In this document: positions 35,464-45,076 of the stretch, piece by piece | Position numbering within the stretch: the stretch's first letter is position 1 | Layout of the letters: each line of letters starts with the position of its first letter | Assembly (NCBI GenBank): GCA_049568075.1 | Contig: CP144911.1 | DNA length: 64,000 nt | From: Gottfriedia sp049568075 | Lineage (GTDB): Bacteria > Bacillota > Bacilli > Bacillales > Bacillaceae_G | Strand: one strand, 5' to 3' | The notes under the pieces: generated by a model | What the model saw: the letters and a program-made list of their open reading frames with translations, nothing else | Database searches by the model: none | What the model was told of the DNA's origin: nothing | Made by a program: the position numbers and the translations under genes

Positions 35464-37032
35464 ATGCACTGGGCATATAAAATCGCAAATGAATTAATTG
35501 AAAAATATCCAAATAAAGAAACTTATGTATGTGCATCTGGCATAAGTCCATCCGGATCGGTTCATATTGGAAATTTTCGTGAGATCATTACAACTTATTT
35601 TGTTGTGAAAGCTTTAAATAATTTAGGTAAGAAAACAAGATTTATCTTTTCTTGGGATGATTTTGATCGTTTTAGGAAGGTCCCAAATAATATTGATCCA
35701 ACTTATCATCGTTTTATAGGGAAAGCTTATTCAAATATTCCTGACCCATTTGGTTGTCACTCAACATTCGCTGAACACTTTGAAAAGGAATTTGAAAATT
35801 CCTTAACTGAACTAGGAATTCAGGTTGAGTTTATTTATCAAAGTAAAGAATACAAATCCGGTAGATACAATGAAGACATAATATATGCTATTGAAAAAAG
35901 AAAAGAAATTTATGATATTTTAATGAAGTTCAAAACAAGTGTTCCAACTGAACAAGAACGTAATGATTTTTACCCTATTACTCTGTACTGTGAAAATTGT
36001 GAGAAAGATGATCCTTCAATAACTCAATATAATAAGGAAAGCAAAACTTTAGATTATACATGCCGTTGTGGATTTTCAAATCAATTATCTGTAGAAGTTT
36101 CAAACAATATTAAATTAAACTGGAAAATTGATTGGGCAATGAGGTGGATGAAAGAAGATGTGGTTTTCGAACCTGGTGGAAGAGATCATTCATCTGAAAC
36201 CGGGAGTTACAATGTTTCAAAAGAAATTGCTAAAGCTATATTTGACTATGATGCACCTCATTATACACCTTATGAGTTTATTAGCATAAAAGGTCAAAAT
36301 CAAAAAATGTCGAGCTCCTCTGGTTATTTAATAACCCCAGCTGAGTTAATGCAAATCTATTTACCCGAAGTGATTCTCTTTATGTTTGCTAAATATAAAC
36401 CAACAGCACCATTTAAGATTGGTCTAGATGAAGACGTGATTAAAAACTATTCAGAATTTGAACGGTATCAATCAAATTATATTGATCAATCTTTACTCGA
36501 TTTAGATATTTGCCAATCGGTCGAATTTGCACATAACGGCAAAATTGATAAAAAATATCCAAAGTTTAATCATGTAGCTAGCATTCTGCCTCTCGTTAAT
36601 TACAATATAGATCTTTTAAAAGACATATTTGTTAATAATGGAGAAACTTACTCATCCATTGAAATACAGAAAATTAGTCAGTTGGCTGAATATTGGATTA
36701 AAAAATACAATCAACAAAAAAATATTATAATAAATGAAAAACAGGCTTTTGAATTTTATCACTCTTTAACTGAAGAACAGCAATATTGGTTGAAAAATTT
36801 ATGTGACTATCTATTAAATACCGAGCTCCAAAATCAAACTGAATTAATGAAAGAATTATACTCGATTTGTTATCATGACGATAAAAAAATAATGAAAGCA
36901 AATCAAAAATCTTTTTTCACAATGATCTATCAGCTTGTTTTAAATAGAACAAGTGGGCCACCTATTCCATTGTTGTTTCAAGCAGTGAATAAAAATCAGT
37001 TAATCCATTTATTTAACTTCAACAAAGGTTAA
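35464..37032 (+). CDS. lysK: class I lysyl-tRNA synthetase
   Basis: 522 residues. It is a class I enzyme with the HIGH-like motif SGSVHIGNF (about 30-38) and the KMSKS-like KMSSSSG (about 280-286) of the archaeal-type LysRS1. A zinc-binding segment has CENCEKDD and CRCGF. Most bacteria use class II LysS; a class I copy under T-box control is known in the Bacillus cereus group. TTGAGGTG precedes the ATG. A class II lysS is probably elsewhere on the chromosome and is not in this window. Confidence 0.93.
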   Translation: MHWAYKIANELIEKYPNKETYVCASGISPSGSVHIGNFREIITTYFVVKALNNLGKKTRFIFSWDDFDRFRKVPNNIDPTYHRFIGKAYSNIPDPFGCHSTFAEHFEKEFENSLTELGIQVEFIYQSKEYKSGRYNEDIIYAIEKRKEIYDILMKFKTSVPTEQERNDFYPITLYCENCEKDDPSITQYNKESKTLDYTCRCGFSNQLSVEVSNNIKLNWKIDWAMRWMKEDVVFEPGGRDHSSETGSYNVSKEIAKAIFDYDAPHYTPYEFISIKGQNQKMSSSSGYLITPAELMQIYLPEVILFMFAKYKPTAPFKIGLDEDVIKNYSEFERYQSNYIDQSLLDLDICQSVEFAHNGKIDKKYPKFNHVASILPLVNYNIDLLKDIFVNNGETYSSIEIQKISQLAEYWIKKYNQQKNIIINEKQAFEFYHSLTEEQQYWLKNLCDYLLNTELQNQTELMKELYSICYHDDKKIMKANQKSFFTMIYQLVLNRTSGPPIPLLFQAVNKNQLIHLFNFNKG

Positions 37033-37049
37033 TATAAGGGCAAAAATAA

Positions 37050-37090
37050 AAATGAGACTCAGATTTTTAAAATCTGAGTCCCATTTTTAT
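37050..37090 (+). terminator. terminator of lysK
   Basis: Long stem AATGAGACTCAGATTTT/AAAATCTGAGTCCATT followed by T residues. It may also end the small minus-strand gene at 37097. Confidence 0.8.
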
Positions 37091-37096
37091 CTATTT

Positions 37097-37249
37097 CTAT
37101 TGAATACGATTTTTAAATGCTTCTTCTGTCACAATATAATCTTCTTCTCGATCTTCATGTTTACGGTCTTCAGGAGCGACTAGTGATCCTTTTGGATGAG
37201 TTGGTTCATGACCTTTTTTCTTATGATTAAAGCTTTTACCTCTTGCCAT
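37097..37249 (-). CDS. small hydrophilic hypothetical protein (50 aa)
   Basis: 50 codons from an ATG with a perfect AAGGAGG 8 bp upstream. The sequence is very hydrophilic: a basic N-terminus (MARGKSFNHKKKGHEPTHPK) and an acidic C-terminal half (EDRKHEDREEDYIVTEEAF). No membrane segment or Cys. It resembles small Bacillus proteins of unknown function. No family name assigned. Confidence 0.7.
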   Translation of the reverse strand: MARGKSFNHKKKGHEPTHPKGSLVAPEDRKHEDREEDYIVTEEAFKNRIQ

Positions 37250-37399
37250 TATAAAATCCTCCTTAGTTAAATCATCATTAATAATATGAGTAATTGGACT
37301 TTAACTTATAGATGGTAGATTATTACAAGGAGGAATTTTAATAGTCTGATTTTGATGATATGATAATGAAAAGGACTTAATTAATTGTTGAGGTAGAAG

Positions 37400-37909
37400 A
37401 TGAAAAAAGAATTTGCAATCAGTATTTCAAATCAGATTAAAAATTGGATGGCTTCAAATAATTTTTTATTTAATATTGAAGAAATACCAACAACTTTCAA
37501 TACATTACAAAATTTTCAACAATGGACAAACGGTAAACCAATTGTTTCAGCCTTTCATTTAAGTAAAGTCGAGGAAGAAAGCTATTATTTACTATTAATC
37601 GACTGGCATCGTAATGACAATTTTTATTTAGTCATATATGTTGAAAATAAATCTACAACAGTTGCAGAAATAAGAGAAATTCGTGAGCAAGATGGACAAT
37701 TTTCGCTAGTTTGGAATTATAATCCATTGAAACGGGACGGTAAAAACGCTGAACGAAAATCCTATTTCAAACAAGTATTTGGTTCTCTTCAAGTAGATAT
37801 ACCAATTCCGAGCACTCCTAATGAAGTTGAACGATTTTTTAATGATCTCTACAAATTATGTAGAAACCGTCAAACAGCAGACAGGATTATAGATCTATAT
37901 GATATTTAA
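37400..37909 (+). CDS. hypothetical protein (169 aa)
   Basis: A cytosolic alpha/beta protein of 169 residues with no signal or membrane segment. Notable stretches are LLLIDWHRNDNFYLVIYVENKSTTVAEIREI and WNYNPLKRDGKNAERKSYFKQVFG, followed by a helical C-terminus ending in LYKLCRNRQTADRIIDLYDI. GAGGTAG lies before the ATG. No family recognised. Confidence 0.72.
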   Translation: MKKEFAISISNQIKNWMASNNFLFNIEEIPTTFNTLQNFQQWTNGKPIVSAFHLSKVEEESYYLLLIDWHRNDNFYLVIYVENKSTTVAEIREIREQDGQFSLVWNYNPLKRDGKNAERKSYFKQVFGSLQVDIPIPSTPNEVERFFNDLYKLCRNRQTADRIIDLYDI

Positions 37910-37933
37910 ATTAAAAATGAGCACTCTACCAAA

Positions 37934-37965
37934 AGAAACACCTTCTATAATCTAGAAGGTGTTTC
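37934..37965 (-). terminator. terminator at the end of the GGDEF remnant
   Basis: 13-bp stem GAAACACCTTCTA/TAGAAGGTGTTTC, loop of 5, TTTT on the minus strand. It overlaps the last codons of the remnant. Confidence 0.8.
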
Positions 37966-38792
37966 ACCGTTCAAATCTTCGTAACAAATAACACAATTTT
38001 TCCCGTTTTGTTTTCCTGCATACATAGCCTTATCAGCGCGATTAATACTCTCAACTACACCTTTTTGTAGATTAAATTTCGATAGTCCAAACGTCATTGT
38101 TACGTGTATGATTTGACTTTCATAATGAAATTCGTGTTTCTCAATCGCACATCTAAGTCTTTCAGCTGTTTCTTTCGATTGATTAAACGGTGTATTTGGT
38201 AATACGATTAAAAATTCTTCTCCACCCCATCGCCCTAAATAATCATTCGAACGAATCAATTCTTTAATTCAAAAATCAAAAATGAGCAGTTTAATTCAGT
38301 TTCAGTTGTTTTTTCTAAATCAGATAGAATCAAGTCGTGTAGTCCTCTTCGATTTAATGCTCCCGTTAAAGGATCTTTTAATGAAAGATCTTCTAGCTCG
38401 GTTTTCTTGCATTCTAAATCATTTACTAATACCTTTATTTTTTTTTCAGCATCCATTCTTTTACCATAAATCGTAAGCATAGTTGAAGTAGTTAAAATAT
38501 AATATAGAGTTTAGAGAGACATTAATATCATCAATAAATGCATTATCTATTTTTAATTTATCAAATGGAAATTGTTGTAAATAACTAAAAGAAGAATAGC
38601 CTGTTCCAAAATCATCAATTGAAAGTCGAAAATGAAACCTTTTAAGATTGAGATACTCAAATCGATTTTCCCAAAATAATATTCAATTAAAGTAATTCAC
38701 ATAATAATCTAAATAATACCGAACAAGAAGTAATATGAAAGTGCATAGAACGAGAATTTTTTGTGTCTTCTCAAGTTTTTCTGCATTTACAA
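37945..38792 (-). pseudogene. remnants of c-di-GMP genes (TM stub, EAL, GGDEF)
   Basis: Read in the minus direction: a transmembrane stub (KLEKTQKILVLCTFILLLV, about 38790-38690) and an EAL-domain piece (LSIDDFGTGYSSFSYLQ then LKIDNAFID, about 38640-38505). Then come a membrane-helix end, a coiled coil and the start of a GGDEF domain (LKDPLTGALNRRGL, 38480-38256), and in another frame the GGDEF core (LGRWGGEEFLIVLP, RADKAMYAGKQNGKN, 38259-37945). The DxDxFK metal-binding stretch between the two GGDEF pieces is missing, as is most of the EAL domain. These are two sensor enzymes collapsed by internal deletions and cannot be active. Confidence 0.75.
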
Positions 38793-38937
38793 CACCTTTC
38801 TGGTTATATATTCATACTTAATTATTATCTTAGGATAATTAACTTAAGGTTATTTTAACTTTTATATTTACGTTTCTCAACGTCAAAAAAATGGAAATTA
38901 ACTATAACTAACGTTAACTATCAACTAAATCCAAACC

Positions 38938-38974
38938 AAAACAAACCTAGTTCAATCCGAACTAGGTTTGTTTT
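38938..38974 (-). terminator. terminator of the rhomboid gene
   Basis: Perfect 15-bp stem AAACAAACCTAGTTC/GAACTAGGTTTGTTT with a short loop. T-rich on both sides. Confidence 0.8.
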
Positions 38975-39016
38975 GAAAAATATTTCTAATGTTAAAACTT
39001 ATTCTCAATATGTACA

Positions 39017-39634
39017 CTAAACATTAACAGAGTTTTGAAACCGTGCACCCTTTTTTAATAAAAGAGGAGTAATCATAAAACCGATGATCATACCTGCCAA
39101 GTGACCAGTTAAACTTGTCGACGGGATAATTAATGAGGATAGTAATCCAATTCCTAAAAATGTTATGACAAACTTACGATCATCAGAAAAGAGCATATTT
39201 TTTCTAAATACGGTAATAAATAAATACATTCCTAAAAAAGCATAGCCTACACCGGATGCCCCTGTCTCAACTGTATTAGGCGAATAGTTAAAATTAATAA
39301 TAAGTCCAGTAAGAATAACCGATAATAAATAAAATAATAAAAATTTAACTGAACCTAACGCTCTTTCTAAAGGTCTACCTAAAATAATCATAAAAGTCAT
39401 ATTCATAAAAAAATGAGCGTAGCTTCCGTGCATAAATGCATAAGTAAAAAGTCTCCATATTTCACCTTGTTTTACTAATTCGTGCTCATAACCACCTAAA
39501 TTGATGATATTTTCAATCGTATACCCACCTAAAAATGTCGTAATAATCGCTAAGATAGTACATAAACCAACCATAATTGTTGTGATTGGATATTTCCTAA
39601 TAAACGTTTTGAAGTCTTCTGTCACCAAAAACAT
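39017..39634 (-). CDS. rhomboid-family intramembrane serine protease
   Basis: 205 residues with six predicted transmembrane helices. The catalytic Ser is in GASG (about residues 127-130) and the catalytic His in GHLAG in the last part. The loop-1 WR motif (EIWRLFTYAFMHGSYAHFFMN) is present. It cleaves membrane proteins within the bilayer; substrate unknown. ATG 39634 is chosen; a TTG directly before it is an alternative. Confidence 0.9.
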   Translation of the reverse strand: MFLVTEDFKTFIRKYPITTIMVGLCTILAIITTFLGGYTIENIINLGGYEHELVKQGEIWRLFTYAFMHGSYAHFFMNMTFMIILGRPLERALGSVKFLLFYLLSVILTGLIINFNYSPNTVETGASGVGYAFLGMYLFITVFRKNMLFSDDRKFVITFLGIGLLSSLIIPSTSLTGHLAGMIIGFMITPLLLKKGARFQNSVNV

Positions 39635-39868
39635 CAATCTTCATCCCTTCTTGGAGCTATTATCAAGTTGTTATTTATATATTCTAATTACTTAATTCGA
39701 CATTTTTCCGTAAACTCCTATTCTCAAATAAAAAAATCATACAAAATTTAGAGGTAGGAATAGGAATTATAGGATTAAGGGTATTTTAAAAAGATTATAT
39801 AAAAGAGTAGGCAATACAGGATTATTAATCCTTGGTTTACGTATCCACCTTTACTCCCATTTTAAGTC

Positions 39869-40804
39869 CTATTCATTTGTTAATAGTAAAGGATAGTATT
39901 TTTGAATGATTTTTAATGGGGTAGAAGTATTAATATATTTTGCACTTGTAAAAACAGCTACGAATTGATTTTTTGGTGAAATAAAGATGAATTGACCTCC
40001 ATATCCCATGGCAAAATAGATCGTTGAATCAAGATCCTTTAACTCATTATTTTCAAGCACCCACCAATGATAGGCATATGAACCAACATGCGGATATGTA
40101 TGGTACTTCGCTTTTGTTGATTTTTCAATCCACTCACTTGAAATAATTTGTGTATTATTCCATTTTCCTTTTTGCATCATTAAGATCCCAAGCTTTAGTA
40201 GATCATCTGTCGTTAAACTTAAGCCAAATCCCCCAATATTAATTCCTTTTGAATCTTCGTGCCAAATAAACTCTTTTATACCTAAAGGATCAAATAACAT
40301 TCGTTTTGCGAAAGTAGAAAGTTTTTCATTCGTTACCATCTGAATAATTGCACTAAGTACTTGAGATGCTCCAGAATCATAAATCATTTTTTCACCTGGT
40401 TTATTAACCATTTCTTTTTCTAGTACATATTGGATCCAGTCTTTACTATTAATCATTGGAAATGGACGCCCACCCCATTCTCCCCACTCTTGCCAATCAT
40501 ATCCAGCTGTCATAGTGAGCAAATGTTCGATCGTAATGTCTCTTTTTTTCGATTCAATATTTGGAAAAAATTTAGTAATTGGTACATCAACACTTTCTAT
40601 AAATCCTTTATCAATGACAATTCCTATTAACATCGATAAAACACTTTTCGTAACAGAATTAATTTTGAATAGTTTTGTTTCGCTTTTTGAATTTTTATAA
40701 AAATTATATTTAATTTCTCCATTTTGATAAATAAGACAAGTAGAAATGCGTTCTTTTTTTAATTCATTTTCGAATTTTACATAATCCATAAAATTGGTTT
40801 TCAA
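39869..40804 (-). CDS. beta-lactamase-related serine hydrolase (class C-like)
   Basis: 311 residues, no signal peptide, so probably cytosolic. The SxxK motif is SVTKS (about 50-54), and a YDSGAS segment takes the place of YxN. The C-terminal block has YHWW and GQFIFISPKNQFVAVF. The family includes D-aminopeptidases, esterases and amidases; true beta-lactamase activity is unlikely. No gene partners. Confidence 0.85.
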   Translation of the reverse strand: MKTNFMDYVKFENELKKERISTCLIYQNGEIKYNFYKNSKSETKLFKINSVTKSVLSMLIGIVIDKGFIESVDVPITKFFPNIESKKRDITIEHLLTMTAGYDWQEWGEWGGRPFPMINSKDWIQYVLEKEMVNKPGEKMIYDSGASQVLSAIIQMVTNEKLSTFAKRMLFDPLGIKEFIWHEDSKGINIGGFGLSLTTDDLLKLGILMMQKGKWNNTQIISSEWIEKSTKAKYHTYPHVGSYAYHWWVLENNELKDLDSTIYFAMGYGGQFIFISPKNQFVAVFTSAKYINTSTPLKIIQKYYPLLLTNE

Positions 40805-40977
40805 ATCATTTCTCCTTTTGAGTTGAGTTAGTAAGTTCCTTCTATTTTAATTCCAAATATGTATATATTTCATTCATTCAATCATTTTTAATATTTTGTC
40901 CCCTTTAAAACAAAATCGAGCTGCGCTAGCAACTCTAAAATGATTTTTTAACATCTTATCTATTTTTAAAATGATCT

Positions 40978-41595
40978 TTAATCAAAACAAGTTTCTTTAT
41001 TAGGATTTCGATAATATTCAAACATTAAATCTAATTGAGGAGCAGTATTTCGATTGAGAGAAAGCTCTGGTAAATGCTCTTGATCAAAGAAATCAATATC
41101 ACTTGTTTCTGTTCCAATTGAGGGATTACCACCAACAATTTCACATTGTATAAATAATTTGTAGTAGTGATATGAATGAGGTGGATGGTCGTGCTTTGTC
41201 ATGTCTAATACTGCTAATAGTTTTTTCACTTCAACTTTATAGCCTGATTCTTCAAATATTTCTTTTACTACATTTTCTGAAGCTGATAATCCAACGTCAC
41301 AAAAACCACCTGGTAAAGACCATTTATTTTCTAGCTTTTCTTTTACTAATAATATTTTACCGTTCCTAAAAACGACACCTCTAACATCAAGCTTTGGTGT
41401 GGGATACCCCCGTTCATTGCGAAACAATCCTTCGATTTCATCAATTTGTAATTCTGAATAATGATTTAAAATATCAGCACTTATATGTCTTAGTTCTTCA
41501 TACCTTTCTTTATCAAAAACATCCTTCGTAAAGGTCAATCCTGCTTGAGAAATTGCTTGGATTCTCTGTGCCCATTCTAACCATTTTATACTCAT
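40978..41595 (-). CDS. Nudix hydrolase with Nudix_N domain (YjhB-like)
   Basis: 205 residues. The N-terminal 60 residues (WLEWAQRIQAISQAGLTFTKD) form the helical Nudix_N extension. The Nudix fold follows with GGFCDVGLSASENVVKEIFEESGY. This differs from the consensus (GX5EX7REUXEEXGU) at the first Glu and has Lys in place of Arg, as in other YjhB-type members. It hydrolyses a nucleoside diphosphate derivative; substrate unknown. Confidence 0.87.
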   Translation of the reverse strand: MSIKWLEWAQRIQAISQAGLTFTKDVFDKERYEELRHISADILNHYSELQIDEIEGLFRNERGYPTPKLDVRGVVFRNGKILLVKEKLENKWSLPGGFCDVGLSASENVVKEIFEESGYKVEVKKLLAVLDMTKHDHPPHSYHYYKLFIQCEIVGGNPSIGTETSDIDFFDQEHLPELSLNRNTAPQLDLMFEYYRNPNKETCFD

Positions 41596-41705
41596 AGGAA
41601 TCCACTTCCTTTTCTACTTATAGGTAGTCTTCTTAACAATCTATACTTTGTCCTAAAGTTAGTTTACGCATAATTGCTTCTCGTTGACTTACTAAATGCC
41701 TATAT

Positions 41706-41738
41706 AAAAAAAGAAAGCTCTAAAACCTTAGAGCTTTT
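41706..41738 (-). terminator. terminator of exoA
   Basis: 10-bp stem AAAGCTCTAA/TTAGAGCTTT, short loop, then a T-run on the minus strand. Confidence 0.85.
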
Positions 41739-41746
41739 TTCTAAAA

Positions 41747-42511
41747 TTAAATGATCGAATTTTCCATCGTTAAAACAACGGGACAATGATCACTTCCCAT
41801 AATGTGAGAGTGAATTTCTGAATTTATTAATTCATTTTGTAATCTATTTGAAATAATAAAATAATCAATACGCCATCCAATATTTCGTTCTCGGACCTTT
41901 GCCATATAAGACCACCAACTATATGAACTTTCTTTAGTTGGATTTAAAAATCGAAAGCTGTCAGTAAAACCACTTTCTAATAATGCTGTCATTTTACCAC
42001 GTTCTTCTTCCGTAAAGCCAGAATTCGTGCGATTTGATTTTGGATTTGCCAAATCGATTTCATTATGTGCGACATTTAAGTCTCCACATAAGATGACAGG
42101 TTTTTGTTCATCGAGCTTATTTAAGTAGCTTTTAAAATCATCTTCCCATTTTAATCTTATTGGTAATCTAGCTAAGTCTCGCTGAGAATTTGGCGTATAA
42201 ACATTTACCATATAAAATTTCTCGAATTCTAAGGTTAATACTCTTCCTTCTTGATCTTCTTCTTTACCATTAAATCCAAAACTAACATTTAATGGTTTAT
42301 GTTTCGTAAAAATTGCAGTACCAGAATAACCCTTTCTTACTGCAGAATGCCAAAATTGATAATAACCGTCTAATTCCAGAGTTATTTGATCTTCTTGGCA
42401 CTTCGTTTCTTGTATACAAAATAGATCTGCTTTTTGTTCATTAAAATAATCTAAAAATCCCTTTTGTACACATGCTCTTATTCCGTTTACATTCCATGAT
42501 ATTAATTTCAT
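41747..42511 (-). CDS. exoA: exodeoxyribonuclease III / AP endonuclease
   Basis: 254 residues of the EEP (exonuclease-endonuclease-phosphatase) fold. It has SWNVNGIRA at the N-terminus, the metal ligand Glu in IQETKC, the YTPNSQ segment, the GDLNVAHNEID motif and the C-terminal SDHCPV. It incises abasic sites and trims 3' ends in base-excision repair. TTGGAG precedes the ATG. Just upstream, a reading frame matching the tail of the exonuclease now at 45206-45832 ends with a TGA that overlaps this ATG, which suggests the two genes were once coupled. Confidence 0.95.
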   Translation of the reverse strand: MKLISWNVNGIRACVQKGFLDYFNEQKADLFCIQETKCQEDQITLELDGYYQFWHSAVRKGYSGTAIFTKHKPLNVSFGFNGKEEDQEGRVLTLEFEKFYMVNVYTPNSQRDLARLPIRLKWEDDFKSYLNKLDEQKPVILCGDLNVAHNEIDLANPKSNRTNSGFTEEERGKMTALLESGFTDSFRFLNPTKESSYSWWSYMAKVRERNIGWRIDYFIISNRLQNELINSEIHSHIMGSDHCPVVLTMENSII

Positions 42512-42542
42512 ACTTTTTTCTCCAATTTACGTTTAGGTTTCA

Positions 42543-42565
42543 GTTTTACTAATGATGAACGATAA
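42543..42565. repeat. direct repeat, left copy (putative att site)
   Basis: Identical to 45247-45269. Followed toward exoA by the old 3' end of the exonuclease gene (42514-42542), whose TGA overlaps the exoA start. Confidence 0.75.
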
Positions 42566-42580
42566 ATAAGCAATACTTAT

Positions 42581-43329
42581 TTACACCTTGTCCAATACGC
42601 TTTTATATTCATCTGATGCTGACTTAAATTTATCTAAGAGATCAATTAATGTATCTTTGACTGTAGACTGACCTGGTAAAATTTTATCGAAGTTAAATTC
42701 TATTTTTAAATCCTCATTGTCAATCGTGATACACTAAAAAAACGTTATATTTCTTCAATACTGAATACTTTTTGGGTAGACGACTTATTTATGTTATGAA
42801 TTGTTTCATTTAATTTATTTATCTCAGCTTTAATCTTTACAACATCATGATTTATTCTGACATGTCCCCAGTCTCCTACGTTGTCCACAAGCGTAAAACA
42901 CGTAGCTTCCGTCCATACTTCCTATTACTACTCTCGATTTACCCTTTTCCACAGTGACCACATACTAATTTATCACTAAAAATATTAGTTGAGTTTTTCT
43001 TGCCTCTACCATTAACAGATCTACTATCTATAACTCTTGTACTCCTGCTAAATCGGCTAACATCTTTATAGATTATTAGTGAATGTTTTGGTTTTCACTT
43101 GAAGGTGACTAACGCGTACTAATTTTGAAAACCAGTACGCTTTATCATATTAGTTCCACTTACTTCTCACATACATATTGACTAAGTCATACCCCTTATC
43201 ATCATATCCCTTATCTCTACAGTATTCTGTGTAATACTTTTGTTGGTTTTCTAATCAATTAAGTTGATCCTCCGAGCTAGATGATACCCTAGTATATATA
43301 GCAACTATTATTTTTTCTGATTCGTCCAT
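42581..43329 (-). pseudogene. large serine recombinase, decayed
   Basis: An ATG at 43329 with GAGGTG begins MDESEKIIVAIYTRVSSSSE, the resolvase catalytic start (Ser in YTRVS), but a TGA follows six codons later. A second piece reads KDVSRFSRST, another catalytic-domain motif, joined by a deletion to IFSDKLVCGHCGKG of the zinc-ribbon domain. Further pieces read VGDWGHVRINHD, a coiled-coil-like KIKAEINKLNETIHNINK and a C-terminus ending DEYKSVLDKV (stop at 42581). At least two nonsense codons, a frameshift and a large deletion make it inactive. A full enzyme would be 450-550 residues. Confidence 0.8.
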
Positions 43330-43424
43330 ACTTATATCACCTCATCAAAAAGCATAATAAGTTTATTTTATCATGAACACTGATTGTGCTGCATATAATA
43401 ATAGATTACAAATTAGATTGCATA

Positions 43425-43459
43425 GAAAAAAACCATCTACTTTTTTATGGCAGATGGTT
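43425..43459 (-). terminator. terminator of the methyltransferase gene
   Basis: 8-bp stem AACCATCT/AGATGGTT (43431-43438 with 43452-43459) followed by a minus-strand T-run. Confidence 0.7.
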
Positions 43460-43649
43460 AGGTGGTATTCTTTGGTACAAGAAATAGTCTCGATGGATCA
43501 GATGATAAGTATAATATAAAATGGATTAACTAAAACGAATTCTCCAAAACGGGAAAGCCCCGGCGAATTGTACTAAAAAAGCTCAGACTTTATTTCACTG
43601 AGTATTTCTTATTTAAATTCACTTATAGCTTCCTAATAATGAAACACCA
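43460..43649. other. gap between terminator and methyltransferase stop
   Basis: No gene is seen in this stretch inside the putative element. Confidence 0.3.
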
Positions 43650-44270
43650 TCAGCTCACTTTTTTGATGATAATCTTTCTATACATTCCATCAAACATTAT
43701 TGAAATATCTTCTTTAACAGATAAATTAGCCTTTTGCTTGTCACACAATTTTTCAAAGTTGACTCCTATGTCAGTACCAAATAATTTTATTAGTGGTCTA
43801 ATTGCTTTTTTTAATGGCGAAATTCCTTTATTTTTTGGTGTAAATTTATCAAAGATGATAATTTCTCCATTTGGTTTCAATACTCTCAACATTTCTTTAA
43901 GACACTTATCTGGATCTGGAACAACAGATAATACAAGGCTACATACAACTAAATCAAAATGAAAATCACAAAAACTCATGTCTTGAGCGTCCATTTTTAA
44001 AAATTTTATTGATGAGTCTTTAAATTTTTCTTTTGCTTTGTTAAGCATATCATCTGAATAGTCTATAGATGTAATCTCTAATTCTTTGTGATTAATCAAT
44101 TCCAAATCTGCACCAGTTCCTACTCCCACAAATAGTATCTTTTGATTTTTTACAAAATCGGTTTTATTGAAAATCTCTTTCCTTGCGCGGAGGAATTGCC
44201 CAGTGTTAAAAAACTTATCATATATAGGAGAATAAATTTTGTAGATCAACTCATTCCAAAGATTATTCAT
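43650..44270 (-). CDS. class I SAM-dependent methyltransferase
   Basis: 206 residues. SAM-binding motif I is ILFVGVGTGADLELI (about 46-60), motif II covers ITSIDYSDDML, and the post motifs DLVVCSLVLSVVPDPDKCLKEMLRVLKPNGEIIIFD are typical of the UbiE/phospholipid N-methyltransferase type. The substrate is unknown. The ATG at 44270 is preferred (GGGGTG upstream) to one at 44282. The gene is cargo of the putative integrated element and is intact. Confidence 0.82.
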   Translation of the reverse strand: MNNLWNELIYKIYSPIYDKFFNTGQFLRARKEIFNKTDFVKNQKILFVGVGTGADLELINHKELEITSIDYSDDMLNKAKEKFKDSSIKFLKMDAQDMSFCDFHFDLVVCSLVLSVVPDPDKCLKEMLRVLKPNGEIIIFDKFTPKNKGISPLKKAIRPLIKLFGTDIGVNFEKLCDKQKANLSVKEDISIMFDGMYRKIIIKKVS

Positions 44271-44798
44271 AATACACCCCATTTTAATTACTATATGACT
44301 TTAAAGGGAAAAATCCTAATTTCTAATAACATTCTAACATAAATTTCCAATGCCTCTTTTTATTTTATCTAAAAATGAGAGGTATTTTCTAAATTAGCAG
44401 GCGACAATGATGAATTCTGATTTTCAATTTAAACTGTCAATTCGTTATTTTGAAATATTAGATAAACATGAATAAATTTCTACTTCAACAAACCCTTGTT
44501 TAGTATGATTTATGGTAAATTTTTACATTTAAATAATTAAAAAGGCCTATAACTAAAACAACTAATCATATTTTTTATATAATAATATTACATTTCTTGT
44601 TTTAACTTTTTACCAATATCACCTTTTTAAAGAAACTCTTTGTCCTGTGAGTTTCTCCCTTTTTTCAAGCATTTTTGCCTTTGTCCACTATGAAATCTTT
44701 GTTGAACAACATAAACTATTTTGGTAGATCGTGAGGTTATTATTCATTTAATTAGAATAATATTATAATAATCTCCAAATACATAGGGAGGAATCAAA
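44271..44798. other. gene-free region within the element
   Basis: About 530 AT-rich bases between divergent genes. They hold promoters for both, but no further open frame of note and no strong repeat. Confidence 0.35.
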
Positions 44799-45020
44799 AT
44801 GGATAAAAGAGTACAATTCGACTTTGAAATTGAGTTTACAAATGGTGGAGGAATACAGGGACAGGATTTCCGTCTTGATATTGAAGGAGATGACATTTCT
44901 GACGAAGAGTTAGCTAAGTATATCGTAGAGGATATGAGATTGTTAATGGTTGGTGTAGTTAGAATACTAAACAAAAAAATAATTAATGAAAAACATAAGA
45001 GAATACTTCCAGATCGATGA
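44799..45020 (+). CDS. small hypothetical protein (73 aa)
   Basis: 73 residues with a perfect AGGGAGG before the ATG. The N-terminal half (VQFDFEIEFTNGGGIQGQDFRLDIEGDDISDEELAKYIV) looks like a small beta-strand/helix domain; the C-terminus is basic. Similar small proteins occur beside cyclase-family enzymes in Bacillus, but no such gene is here. Second intact cargo gene of the element. Confidence 0.7.
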   Translation: MDKRVQFDFEIEFTNGGGIQGQDFRLDIEGDDISDEELAKYIVEDMRLLMVGVVRILNKKIINEKHKRILPDR

Positions 45021-45033
45021 ACTGAAATAAATC

Positions 45034-45076
45034 AAAAAAGACATAGCCACGAAAAGTAGGTTAATGTCTTTTTTTT
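45034..45076 (+). terminator. terminator of the 73-aa gene
   Basis: Stem AAAAAGACAT/ATGTCTTTTT with a 19-nt loop, then TTT. Confidence 0.7.

Noticed and set aside
44744..44974. 76-codon minus-strand frame opposite the 73-aa gene
   Set aside because: Shadow frame; the plus-strand gene has a perfect ribosome binding site and its own terminator.
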